Source: Taudactylus pleione
Lineage: Eukaryota > Chordata > Amphibia > Anura > Myobatrachidae
Length of the DNA stretch: 64,000 bases
Direction: 5' to 3'
Assembly: GCA_031769625.1 (NCBI GenBank)
Contig: JAUIMM010000017.1
Location: 779,001-843,000, forward strand
A model generated the notes under the pieces. The model did no database searches and was not told where the DNA came from. It saw only the letters and a list, made by a program, of their open reading frames with translations. Numbering within the stretch: the stretch's first letter is position 1; every line of letters begins with the position of its first letter. The translations under genes and the position numbers were made by a program. This document shows positions 22,620 through 33,411 of the stretch, piece after piece.

Positions 22620-24022
22620 AGAAGAAAAAAACCTCTAGGATGGGAAGTATAAAACCAGTCAATATGTAACCCTGGCATGCAAGGACAGATTCACTTAAGG
22701 GAGTTGCAAGAGAAACACCACACAATAGCTTACCTGCCCAAAAAAGACCAAAGATAAATCCTCCAGAACAAATGAAAGAAAGACAAACCTAAAGGAATGC
22801 AAGTATAAAACCAGTCAATATGTAACCCTGGCATGCAAGGACAGATTCACTTAAGGGAGTTTCAAGAGAAACACCACACAATAGCTTACCTGCCCAAAAA
22901 AGACCAAAGATAAATCCTCCAGAACAAATGAAAGAAAGACAAACCTAAAGGAATGCAAGTATAAAACCAGTCAATATGTAACCCTGGCATGCAAGGACAG
23001 ATTAATTTAAGGGAGTTGCAAGAGAAACAGCACACAATAACTTACCTGCCCAAAAAAGACCAAAGATAAATCCTCCGGAGCAAATGAAAGAAAGGCAAAC
23101 CTATAGGAATGCAAGTATAAAACCAGTCAATATGTAACCCTGGCATGCAAGGACAGATTAAGTTAAGGGAGTTGCAAGAGAAACAGCACACAATAACTTA
23201 CCTGACCAAAAAAGACCAAAGATAAATCCTCTGGAACAAATGAAAGAAAGGCAAACCTATAGGAATGCAAGTATAAAACCAGTCAATATGTAACCCTGAT
23301 TATATAGAGTAAGTGGTGTTGTAACAGGCGCCAAGCACCTCCCTAGGCTGCAGATAACTATACGTGACAAGTACCACCCTTCAGTACTAAGTGTACACAA
23401 ATAATAAAAAGATTACGTATAGTCAAGTGCGCACAGTGCTCCCAAATCAAGGAAAAAATTATAATAATCACAATACTTCCCCACAACTCCAATCAAGGTA
23501 TCGTGTATGGTCTGCGTCAATGGCCGTCAGCTTCTGGGCTGCCGAGGTCACCTGTATTACATCTGCAGATTACCTTGATTTGGGAGCACTGTGCGTACTT
23601 GACTATACGTAATCTTTTTATTAAATATGTAACCCTGGCATGCAAGGACAGATTCACTTAAGGGAGTTGCAAGAGAAACACCACACAATAACTTACCTGC
23701 CCAATAAAGACCAAAGATAAATCCTCCGGAACAAATGAAAGAATGGCAAACCTATAGGAATGCAAGTATAAAACCAGTCAATATGTAACCCTGGCATGCA
23801 AGGACAGATTCACTAAGGGAGTTGCAAGAGAAACACCACACAATAACTTACCTGCCCAAAGAATACCAAAGATAAATCTTCTGGGAACAAATGAAAGAAA
23901 GGCAAACCTATAGGAATGCAAGTATAAAACCAGTCAATGTGTTACCCTGGCATGCAAGGACAGATTCACTTAAGGGAGTTGCAAGAGAAACACCACACAG
24001 TAACTTACCTGCCCAAATAATG
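22620..24022. repeat. 156-bp tandem array, about eight copies
   Basis: The landmark CCAGTC recurs at 22655, 22811, 22967, 23123, 23279, then 23774 and 23930, exactly 156 bases apart within each block. Units contain AATATGTAACCCTGGCATGC, AAGGACAGATT, GGGAGTTGCAAGAGAAACA and GACCAAAGATAAATCCTC. Copies differ at only a few positions (for example CACCACACAATAGC versus CAGCACACAATAAC). A 325-bp insertion (23299-23623) splits the array. Short minus-strand frames repeat with the units and are not genes. Confidence 0.92.
23299..23623. mobile_element. Foldback insert in the 156-bp array, 14-bp direct repeats
   Basis: AATATGTAACCCTG occurs at 23285-23298 and again at 23624-23637, bracketing 325 bases that are absent from every other unit. 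The insert holds inverted arms at about 23409-23451 and 23573-23616 (AGATTACGTATAGTCAAGTG and its complement), 43 bases each. No coding sequence. A 14-bp duplication is long for a cut-and-paste element. Confidence 0.75.
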
Positions 24023-24227
24023 CAACAGTCACAATCAGTCTTGAAATAACCACTCGCATCAAAGAATGCACACCTGACGAGAGGTACAAACATACCCTTA
24101 AATACTGTGCCACAGACCGCCAAAGCGCTCTCAGCTGGTGCGGGTCGCACTGACAATGATGCGTACGCATGTATAAATACACTGCAGACGCTTCTCCAGA
24201 TGATGTTACTGTATCATTTGTGGGAAA

Positions 24228-25612
24228 ATGGAGCCTGCACAACATGTCTCTCAGAGACTGAAGGAATTAGGTAAGTGAGACCATAGTAATGGTTATTATT
24301 TTGTAGTGCTATACTTGTGAACAATGTAATCATTGTCATTTAAGATAAACTTTTTTTTCATTTTATTTTTTATTAATTTTGGATAGACACTGAGGATGCC
24401 GACCAACCTCAAAGTGACTCCAATGAGGAATCCGCCGGCCCAAGCCAGCCTCGTAAACGGCTGAGACAGCCGCCATTCAGTAGGAGGGAGATGGAGGTAT
24501 TGGTCGGCATGGCAATGGATCGTGTTGTCCATGTGCCACGAAATATGGGGGCAGCACAACGAGGCTGCATTTGGACCGAGATTGCCAATGCTGTCAACTT
24601 GGAGAGGACCATCGTCCGGACTACTCGAGAAGTAAAGAGACGGTAAGTTTTTACAAGTCACATAATTTTTAAGAAAAAATTAAAACATTTTTTTGAAGGT
24701 AGTTCTAACAAGATTGTATTTACAACCATTCACAGATGGTCCGACTTGAAGTACAGGCTGAAGGGAAAGATGGGGGATAGGGCAAAGCATGCCAAGGGCA
24801 CAAGTGGTGGGCTCACCCCAGAGTCATTAGAATACACTTATTTAGAAGAAATGGCTCTGGGGTGTAATCAAGAAGAGGAGGTGTGAGGCGTGTCCAACAT
24901 GGACAAGGACATGCCTAACATTGCAGCCCCCCATGGTGTTGAGGGTAACTTTTTATATTATTTTACATTTTAATTTTTACAGATTTGTAACGTGTGTTTT
25001 TACAAACATTAACATATATATTTTTTTTATCATCTATTTCAGATACGGATAATGATGAGCCTGCTCCAGAGTAAATTTCGGGGCCCAGTGTGTCAGGAGT
25101 GTTTGCAGGGGATGAAGCAACAATTCCAACTGCTGACCCTGCAAACCCCGCTCCTGACACCCCTCTCCTGAGGCCTGAGGTCCTTGTCACAGAGCTGCTA
25201 GGTGAGACAAACAAAAACACAGCCATATTTCAAAATATGGAGGCAGCTCTTGTGAGAATGGCCGAGGCCCAGGAGCGGACGGCTTTGACCCTGAAATGTC
25301 TGGCATTTGCCCAGGAGCAAGCAAACATCATCAACCTCCGATGCCATGGGGGCGCAAACCTCACTTCTTGAATCAAGATTTCTGCCCACCACCCTTGGAA
25401 TCCCATTGGCCAGCCCCAACCCTATCCCCAGCCTTGAACCTAGCCCCAGCACATCGGGTCAGGCCCATCGCCGCAGAACACACCAGTCGGCAGCTGCGGA
25501 ACTTTCCCTTCAGCCTAGGTCAAAAAAGGCCAAAGAATTACAGCATTGGCAATCTTGTGATGCCCCCAAATTTCATCAACCATATCTCCCTTTCCTTCCT
25601 ACTGAATTTTGA
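24228..25612 (+). pseudogene. SANT/Myb-like (Harbinger-associated) gene, four exons, broken
   Basis: A decayed gene for a SANT-domain DNA-binding protein. Exon 1 (24228-24270) starts MEPAQHVSQRLKEL and ends at GTAAGT. Exon 2 (24387-24642) opens after TTTTGGATAG and encodes PRKRLRQPPFSRREMEVLVG and IWTEIANAVNLERTI, the start of the SANT fold, ending at GTAAG. Exon 3 (24736-24944) opens after CATTCACAG with RWSDLKYRLKGKMGDRAKHA and runs to a GTAACT donor. Exon 4 (from 25043) opens after ATCTATTTCAG and encodes a Pro-rich region and a helical tail (MEAALVRMAEAQERTALTLK). Phases agree at all three junctions. Damage: TGA at 24884-24886, TAA at 25072-25074, and a frameshift between about 25300 and 25345, after which frame 25307-25612 continues. 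It is not functional as read. Orientation is opposite to the minus-strand SANT gene. Confidence 0.75.
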
Positions 25613-25917
25613 AATTGTTTTATTCAAAATGTTTCATTTGATATTTATTTATTTAAATATTTCTTTATTGAAGCAAAATAATTGTGTACATAAGTACGAA
25701 TGTTACAAATACAAAAATATTATTAATAAAAAACAGTGGTATGTTTCTGGTATTTATACAGAAAAATCAACATCCAATAACCTATCAATAAGTGATTGTA
25801 CCAATAGAACACTGCAATACAATCAATAAAACACTATTAATAGATATATAAGCAATAATCCTGTTATATAAATATAAAGATATAGATATAAAGATATAAG
25901 CACGGGTTCTTGACACT
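25613..25917. other. AT-rich stretch between SANT pseudogene and LINE
   Basis: Very AT-rich with AAGATATAGATAT-type short repeats; no gene. It may contain the 3' untranslated part of the pseudogene. Confidence 0.4.
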
Positions 25918-27629
25918 TTTTTTTTTTTTTTATTATATTTCCTCATAATTCTCAGTTAGGTATTCAAATACCTTAAAATGATATTGGGGGATCATTTGAA
26001 CAAATACGTGTTTCATACCAAAGTGTATTTCTAAAACACTTCTCTATTTGTTCTTTCAATGGTTTGGATAAGGTTTCAATGTAACTTTCCCAAGTGGAGA
26101 AAAAAAATTCAGTGAACTTTTCTTTTTGCAACATGGCCTCCAGCCATTCCATACGAAAAATATGGAAAAGCTTCCCTTGAAACATCGTAAGTGTAGGTGC
26201 TGTAGTTTGTAACCATACCTGCAATATACATTTCTTAGCCACCGCTGAGATGATAATCAGTAGCTCTTTAACCCCTTTTGGTACTTTGGTTTCTTTAGAT
26301 GTAATACCGAATATTGCCCATTCGGGTGTTAGTGGAAGGCAATTCATCAAATATTTATTTACATAGTTACCCACCATAACCCCAAAACCCAGTATGATTG
26401 GACAGTTCATAAGCAATGCATCAACTCTGCATCCTCCGCAACGGAGACACTTAGAATTTTCCAACAATCCCATTACACATCTACGATGAGGGGTAAGATA
26501 GGTTCTGTGTAATATATTTAAGAAGAGTTCAGTGTAAGAGGCTGCTGGCACTAATTTGACTGATAATTCAAATGAACGCAGTAGATCCTCTAATGGTAAG
26601 GATGGGAAATATTCTGTTCACTGTGCCAAACCTGTGTATTGGGTATTATAGTCTAGAGAGTTATGTAGGAACGAGTAATGCCATGATATAGCTTTATTTT
26701 GGGGGTTTTCCGTATTGAGTAGATTATCTAAGTCATTAACAAAGTAATTCGGAGCTAATTTTCTGAAGAGTTGGGCTATGTAGTGTTGTATTGGAAAGTA
26801 TGATAGAGGTGATAAATTGACCATTGGATATTTATCTCTTATTTGTGTTTATGTTAAGGGTTTTCTTAAAGTATTATCCGTGACATGTCGGATGGAAGTG
26901 ATTCCACTCCTATGCCATAAGGTAAAGGGATGTCCAGCCTCACCATGTTGGAAATTTGGGTTTTGTATAAATGGAAGGTGTAGTGAAAAATATGGGTTTA
27001 ATGCATGTTTGTGCCGTAGGATATGCCATAGTTTTCTGGTGGTCATCAGAAGAGGATTAATCTGAATTGATTCCGGTATTTCCTCATCATGTAAATGTAT
27101 AAAAGATATAATATTAATTTTGTCCAGGAAGGCTGCTTCTAATGTCGTATTGGTGTATTGATTTTTGTTGTGAATCCAATCTCTTAGATAATGAAGATGT
27201 GCAGCATGACTATACAAAGTAATGTTTGGCAAGTTGATACCCCCATTTCATTTATGCTGTTGAAGTCGCACCATGCCAATTCTAGCTCTTCCCCCCTCCA
27301 TATAAAAGTTCTCATCAATTTTTCAATTTCTAATGTGTCCCTTTTGGTCAATAAGATGGGAAGAGATTGGAGTGGGTAAAGAAGTCTGGGAAACAGTATC
27401 ATCTTTATTAAGTTGGCACGACCCAGATAAGAGATCTTAAGATGTTTCCATCTCTCGATATCCTGTTTGATACTACGCAGAATGTGTTTCATATTGACTG
27501 CGTATAAATTTTGTAAATATTTAGGCAGTTGGATCCCCAGGTAGGAGATGGACTTAGTTGTCCATTCAATTGGAGTTTCTCTAAACCAGAATGGTCTAGC
27601 ACAATCTTTTTTTAAATAAAGTGCCTTTG
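25918..27629 (-). pseudogene. L1/Tx1-type LINE, ORF2 3' part with poly(A)
   Basis: The downstream half of a minus-strand LINE ORF2, the reverse transcriptase-endonuclease that copies LINE RNA into nicked DNA. It contains the segment after the RT fingers (ISYLGIQLPKYLQNLYAVNM near 27520) and thumb-like LGRANLIKMILFPRLLYPLQ. Nearer the end are ILHRTYLTPHRR and a zinc-knuckle-like CLRCGGCRVDALLMNC region (26400-26490) typical of L1 C-termini. The frame ends at 25973 and a T run at 25918-25932 is the poly(A) tail seen from the other strand. Damage: a frameshift near 27240, TAA at about 26849 and TGA at about 26618. It continues into 33412-35000 across the inserted gypsy element. Confidence 0.85.
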
Positions 27630-28416
27630 TGTTATGTTCTGGGTTGTTTGTGGACCCGGGGTGGTAGCAGGAGCTATCACAGAAGCAGATTTGAAAATAA
27701 AACTAGGATTTTTAATAAGTGCTTGAGTAGACATATAATGTGACAGTAAATATAAGTCCAGGAATATATAAATGTGCACAAGAGTTCTGTGGTGGGAGTA
27801 AAAGGGTTAATGTCCAAGTAGAAACAATTAGAGCTGTCCAGGTGTGCAGGTAGTGAAACTGAAAATAATCAAACCAGGTATGCAGGTAATGAACTGAAAA
27901 TAATCAAGCCAGGTATGCAGGTAGTGAATTGAAGCACAGGATGTCAGCAGGCTCAGGCACTCAGGTATGGGCAAGGGTGATGGAGGAAGCGGGGTAGTCC
28001 AGTGGGAGCTAGGAGCTGACAGGCAGACTGGCAGACAGCGAATTCACAGGAACAGGATAAGCATAGAGAACTCCCTCTCAGCTAGGCTGAGATACACGTT
28101 GCACTGGCAAAGAAGGAAGGCACTGACCCTTCCTAAATACCCCATGCCGTGCTGTTACTGGCCGGAGGGAACATGTGACTCACCAGGATTGGCCAGCCGC
28201 ATCACATGGCCAGAAGGCAAGATGACGGCGCCCATGCCAAACGGAATGGAGACGCCACCAGGCCTTACCAGCGCAGAGTGACAACAGGCCCGCACAACAA
28301 TGCGCGCAGCCAAAGCCCCCCGCCAGACACCAGCTCCGCCACCAGACAGCCCGCGCCACAATGACCTCACAGGTAACACTCGCCTAGCGCCATGCTGAAA
28401 TACCCTGGCCGTGACA
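27630..28416 (-). repeat. 3' LTR of Ty3/gypsy element
   Basis: 787 bp, reading TGTCACGG to CATAACA on the minus strand. It differs from the 5' LTR (32654-33411) by about 14 substitutions by eye and two short length differences. One of these is an extra copy of a CAGGTATGCAGGTA(G/A)TGAA unit. The TSD base block CTTTG lies just outside (27625-27629). Confidence 0.95.
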
Positions 28417-31400
28417 GTACCCCCCCTTTTGGGGTGACCTCAGGACACTCACCAGGCTTCTCCGGATGGGCAGAATGGAATCTCCTGATGAGCGTGGGAG
28501 CGTGGACATCACGAGCATCGGTCCAGCAACGTTCCTCTGGACCGTAACCTTTCCAGTCCAGCAAATACTGTAGATGACCTCTGCGTAGACGAGAGTCCAA
28601 GATCTGGGCGACCTCAAACTCAACTCCTCTCTCCGTCTGGACTCAAGGAGAAGCAGGTAGAGCACTATGGAACTTATTCAGGACCAGGGGTTTCAATAAG
28701 GAAATATGGAAGGAATTAGGGATTTTTAGGTATGGGGGTAACTGTAGACGATAGGCCACTGGATTAATGACTTCTGTTATGGAGCAGGGACCAATGAAGT
28801 GTGGTGCAAATTTCATAGAAGGAACCCTCAGACGAAGATTCCGGGTGGACAACCAGACCTGGCTTCCAACTTGCATGCGTGGAACTATTCTACGCTTTCT
28901 ATCGGCCTGGGTCTTATAGCGAGAGAATGCCTTCAGCAAATCAGACCGTACTTGAGTCCAGTTGGCAGCAAAATTCCGCACCGTGTCCTCCACGGCCGGA
29001 ACATCGAAAACAGGCAGGTTTCGGAATTCGGGAACACGAGGATGAAGGCCATATACAACCTGAAATGGCGTTTGGTTAGTTGACGAGTGGTAGGAAGCAT
29101 TATGTGCAAACTCAGCCCACGGCAGCAAGGCAGCCCAATTGTCCTGGGAAGATAACATAAAAATTCTTAAGAAAGTCTCTAGATCTTGATTACCTCTCTC
29201 GGTGGAGCCGTTGCTTTGCGGATGGTAGGCCCTGGAAAAGTTTAACTTCACTTGAAGAACAGAACACAAAGCCCTTCAGAATTTTGCAGTAAACTGCACA
29301 CCACGGTCAGAGACAATTTCAGCAGGAAGGCCATGTAGACGAAATATGTGTTGGACAAACAACTGTGCCAGGTCAGGGGCAGAAGGTAACTTCTTCAACG
29401 GTATATAGTGGACCATCTTAGAAAATCGGTCTATTACAACCCAGATAGTGTTGAAACCTTGAGAGACTGGCAGGTCTGTGACGAAATCCATGGAGAGATG
29501 CGTCCATGGACATGATGGAGTAGGTAATGGAAGCAATTCCCTAGCTGGAGCTTGTCGTGATGATTTATGCTGGGCACAGGAGGAGCAGGAAGAGATGAAC
29601 TCCATTATATCTGCCTTCATAGAAGGCCACCAATAGTGTCTTTTCAGGAACTCCAAGGTCTTCCGAGTGCCTGAGTGCCCTGCGAAGCCAGAGGAATGTG
29701 CCCAAGTGAGAAGCTGCTTCCTTAATTCCGGGGCCACAAATGATTTTCCCGTAGGAGGCTGAACTTGTAATGCGGCGAAAACTCTTGATTCCAAGCCAGG
29801 GGTATTGCTTTGATTTTCAGATTGATCATCACAGAGGAGAGATCTCGATAGGGCATCAGCCTTCTGATTAAGTGCTCCAGACCGGAAGGTCAGGGTGAAC
29901 TGAAACCTGGCAAAGAATATTGCCCAGCGGGCCAAACGAGGACTCACACATTGGAGGTTTTTGAGAAATAGGAGATTTCTATGGTCTGTAAATACAGTAA
30001 ATGGAAACTTGGCGCCTTCTAGCAAATATCTCCATTCCTTCAATGCCAACTTTACAGCTAGTAGTTCTTGCTCACCTATGGCGTAGTTCCTTTCGGCAGG
30101 TGAGAATCTTTTAGAAAAGAACCCATACGGATGGACTTGGTTGTCCTCATAACGTTGAGACAAGATTGCTCCCACAGCTTCAGATGATGCGTCTACTTCC
30201 AACAAAAAAGGTCTGTCCAGATCTGGTTGTCGAAGAACTGGTGCTGAGATAAAGGCCTGTTTTAGAAGATAAAAGGCAGACTCTGCCTCAGGTGACCATT
30301 GGGCAGGATTAGCACCTTTGCGGTTCAAGGCTGTAATGGGAGTCAGCAGTGTAGAAAATCCCTTAATGAAGCGTCTATAATAATTGGCGAAGCCCAACAA
30401 TCTCTGGATGGCTTTCAGTGTCTGAGGTCGGGTCCAATCCAGAATTGCTTGTACCTTCTTGGGGTCCATTTCTAAACTGGAGCCAGATATTACATAGCCG
30501 AGAAAAGGTACACTGGGCACTCCAAAGACGCACTTCTCCAGTTTGCAGTAAAGGTGGTTTTCTCTCAAAAGGGTCAGAACTTCTTTAACATGTTCTTGAT
30601 GTTTAGCCACAGAGGGTGGAAAAATCAGTATGTCATCCAGATAGACAACAACCGAAACATATAACAGATCCCGGAAAATCTCATTAACGAAACTTTGAAA
30701 GACAGCAGGGCCGTTACACAATCCAAAAGGCATTAATAAATACTAGAAATGTCCATCTCTGGTATTAAAAGCGGTCTTCCATTCATCACCAGCTCGGATA
30801 TGAATGAGGTTGTAAGCCCCTCTCAGATCTAATTTAGAAAAAATGACAGAGCCCTTGACCCTATCAAACAACTCAGTAATCGGGGGAAGAGGGTATCGAT
30901 TCTTTACAGTAATGTCATTAAGGCCTCGATAATCGATACATGGTCTTAGACCACCGTCCTTCTTGCCAACGAAGAAAAACCCAGCTCCAGCAGGTGAAGT
31001 AGAGGGGCGAATGAACCCCTTTGCCAGGTTGTCCCGGATGTACTCGGTCATGGCTTGAGTCTCAGGCAAGGACAGCGGATAGGTACGACCATGAGGTGGT
31101 ATCTTATCAGGTATCAATTCAATTGGACAGTCCCATTCCCTATGAGGGGGTAAGATATTTGCTTGTTGCTCAGAGAACACGTCGGCGAACATCTGATATT
31201 CCTTGGGTATGGCAGAAGAAACTAATGGAACTGTCTTTCTCACAGGTCGAATTTTTGGAAGACAGGATTTCTGACAGTCCATACCCCATGACAGAATCTG
31301 CACAGAACTCCAATCAATCCTGGGATTATGTTGACATAACCAGGGTAGACCAAGAACAATTTCTTGAGGCCTCGGATATCACCAGGAATTTTAAGGACTC

Positions 31401-31706
31401 AGAATGAAGTGCCCCAATTCGGACCAATACTGGTTGAGTCTCTTTGGTGACTATCCCGTTAGTTAGAGGGCATTCGTCTATAGAGGTCAGAGAGATGGCA
31501 TGGTTGAGAGACAAACAAGGAATCTGAAATTTATCTATGAAACTAGACGTTATGAAATTTCCGGCTGCTCCCGAGTCAAGTAGAGCAGTAGCAAAGACAG
31601 GTTTGGGTTTAAGATCCAAGGCTAGGGTAATCGTGAAATCTTTAATTTTTGGAGACGGGTTCATAACTCCTAACTTGATGTCTCCGGGGTCAGTTAGGAT
31701 TTGGCA
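28367..31706 (-). pseudogene. pol: gypsy pol: protease, RT, RNase H, integrase, chromodomain
   Basis: Polyprotein region making the enzymes for reverse transcription and integration. The protease active site LLDSGAAGNFI is at about 31567-31585. RT follows with [30 protein letters not shown] and YLDDILIF (catalytic pair at 30633-30644). RNase H has FTDHRNLLFL. Integrase has an H-H-C-C region (HSGTRKTLEFLKRHYWW, SSCSSCAQHK), the first Asp in MDFVTDLPVS, the second in VSDRGVQF and Glu in NGSTERGNQDL. The chromodomain is at 28450-28600 ([20 protein letters not shown]). Protease opens in the -1 frame relative to gag, as expected for programmed frameshifting. Damage: a one-base frameshift near 31375, TAG at 30743, TGA at 29276 and TGA at 28643. 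Confidence 0.93.
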
Positions 31707-32638
31707 TTTCCCGGTTTACGGGGGCAGGAGATCAGCAGGTGACTGGACTCTCCGCAGTACAGACAGAGGTTCTTTTGCATTCTTCTCTGCCGTTCTTCTT
31801 TGGAGAGGTGTGTATGATTCACCTGCATAGGCACCTCTTCAGTAGGAGAAGGATTGGGACGGGTAGAAATGGAGGGGGTAAATGACCTTTGCTGGTCAGT
31901 TCTGTTTTTTTCAGCCTGACGTTCCCTGAAGCGTAGGTCAACTTTGATACACAACGAAATCATGTCGTTCAGATTAGTAGGAAGCTCTCGAGTGACTAGA
32001 TTATCTTTCAGTCGTTCTGACAACCCATGCCAGAAGGTCAAGGTGAGGGCTTCCTCATTCCATTTGAGCTCTGATGCTAAAATTTTAAATGGCACGGCAT
32101 ATTGACTGACAGGACGGACCCCTTGTCTCAGTGTCATGATGTTTGATGATGCTGATACAGTACGCCCAGGTTCATCGAAAATCCTCCTGAAGAATGACAC
32201 AAAGCCTGCATAATTATCCAGCAGCGGATCTGAGCGCTCCCAGAGTGGGGAAGCCCATTCCAAGGCCTGGCCGGATAACAGAGAGACTATATAAGCCACT
32301 TTAGTTCTTGCAGTTAGAAAGTTGTCAGGCTGCAGGGTAAAATGTATGTCACACTGATTTAGGAATCCTCGGCAGAGTTTAGGATTGCCGTCAAATTTAC
32401 TTGGTAAAGGAAGATGCAAGCGGGGAGATGATCTGCCTCCTGTATTCCCAGACGCTGATGCGGATGTAGATGCTGGTACTTCAGGGGTAGAAAAGGAAGT
32501 TTGCAAACTATCCTGTCACTTGGACATCTCTTGCAGAAATTGAGCCATCTGATGCTGCATGTTTTCCAGATTTTCTAAACGACCAGAAATGCACCCGAAC
32601 AAATCCACTCCTGACTCCTGATCCGTGGCCGGCTCCAT
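31694..32638 (-). pseudogene. gag: gypsy gag with zinc knuckle
   Basis: Encodes the structural protein that packages element RNA. The start MEPATDQESG is 15 bases inside the 5' LTR, followed by a short coiled region (GRLENLENMQHQMAQFL). The capsid-like part has PSKFDGNPKLCRGFLNQC and FFRRIFDEPGR. The nucleocapsid has one CX2CX4HX4C knuckle, CLYCGESSHLLISC, near 31716-31757. About 314 codons, normal for sushi-type gag. One in-frame TGA at 32516-32518, probably a CpG decay of an Arg codon, interrupts it early. Confidence 0.93.
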
Positions 32639-32653
32639 GGGGCCAGTGCAAAC

Positions 32654-33411
32654 TGTTATGTTCTGGGTTGTTTGTGGACCCGGGGTGGTAGCAGGAATGA
32701 TCACAGAAGCAGATTTGAAAATAAAACTAGGATTTTTAATAAGTGCTTGAGTAGACATATAATGTGGCAGTAAATAAAAGTCCAGGAATATATAAATGTG
32801 CACAAAAGTTCTGTGGTGGGAGTAAAAGGGTTAATGTCCAAGTGGAAACAATTAGAGCTGTCCAGGTGTGCAGGTAGTGAAACTGAAAATAATCAAACCA
32901 GGTATGCAGGTAATGAACTGAAAATAATCAAGCCAGCGCAGGATGTCAGCAGGCTCAGGTACTCAGGTATGGGCAAGGGTGATGGAGGAAGTGGGGTAGT
33001 CCAGTGGGAGCTAACAGGCAGACTGGCAGACAGCGAATTCACAGGAACAGGATAAGCACAGAGAACTCCCTCTCAGCTAGGCTGAGATACACGTTGCACT
33101 GGCAAAGAAGGAAGGCACTGACCCTTCCTAAATACCCCATGCCGTGCTGTTACTGGCCGGAGGGAACATGTGACTCACCAGAATTGGCCAGCCGCATCAC
33201 ATGGCCAGAAGGCAAGATGACGGCGCCCATGCCAAACGGAATGGAGACGCCGCCAGGCCTTACCAGCGCAGAGTGACAACAGGCCCGCACAACAATGCGC
33301 GCAGCCAAAGCCCCCCGCCAGACACCAGCTCCACCACCAGACAGCCCGCGCCACAATGACCTCACAGATAACACTCGCCTAGCGCCATGCTGAAATACCC
33401 TGGCCGTGACA
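32654..33411 (-). repeat. 5' LTR of Ty3/gypsy element
   Basis: 758 bp, nearly identical to 27630-28416. It lacks about 26 bases of the CAGGTATGCAGG repeat zone and a 7-base block (GGAGCTG) present in the other LTR. About 14 substitutions over roughly 757 aligned bases suggest a fairly recent insertion. Confidence 0.95.

Larger units (their letters stand above)
27630..33411 (-). mobile_element. Chromodomain Ty3/gypsy LTR retrotransposon, full length
   Basis: A 5782-bp element with two LTRs and a 5-bp target duplication, CTTTG, at 27625-27629 and 33412-33416. Order on the minus strand is 5' LTR, gag, protease, RT, RNase H, integrase, chromodomain, polypurine tract (28417-28430), 3' LTR. The chromodomain places it among chromoviruses, the group that includes vertebrate sushi-type elements. 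Only 15 bases separate the 5' LTR from the gag start, and I see no clear tRNA-type primer site; some sushi/Tf1 relatives self-prime, which would be an explanation but is inference. It is inactive through point stops and one frameshift. Confidence 0.95.

Noticed and set aside
28799..29083. Plus-strand frames over gypsy pol
   Set aside because: Shadows of the minus-strand integrase reading frame.
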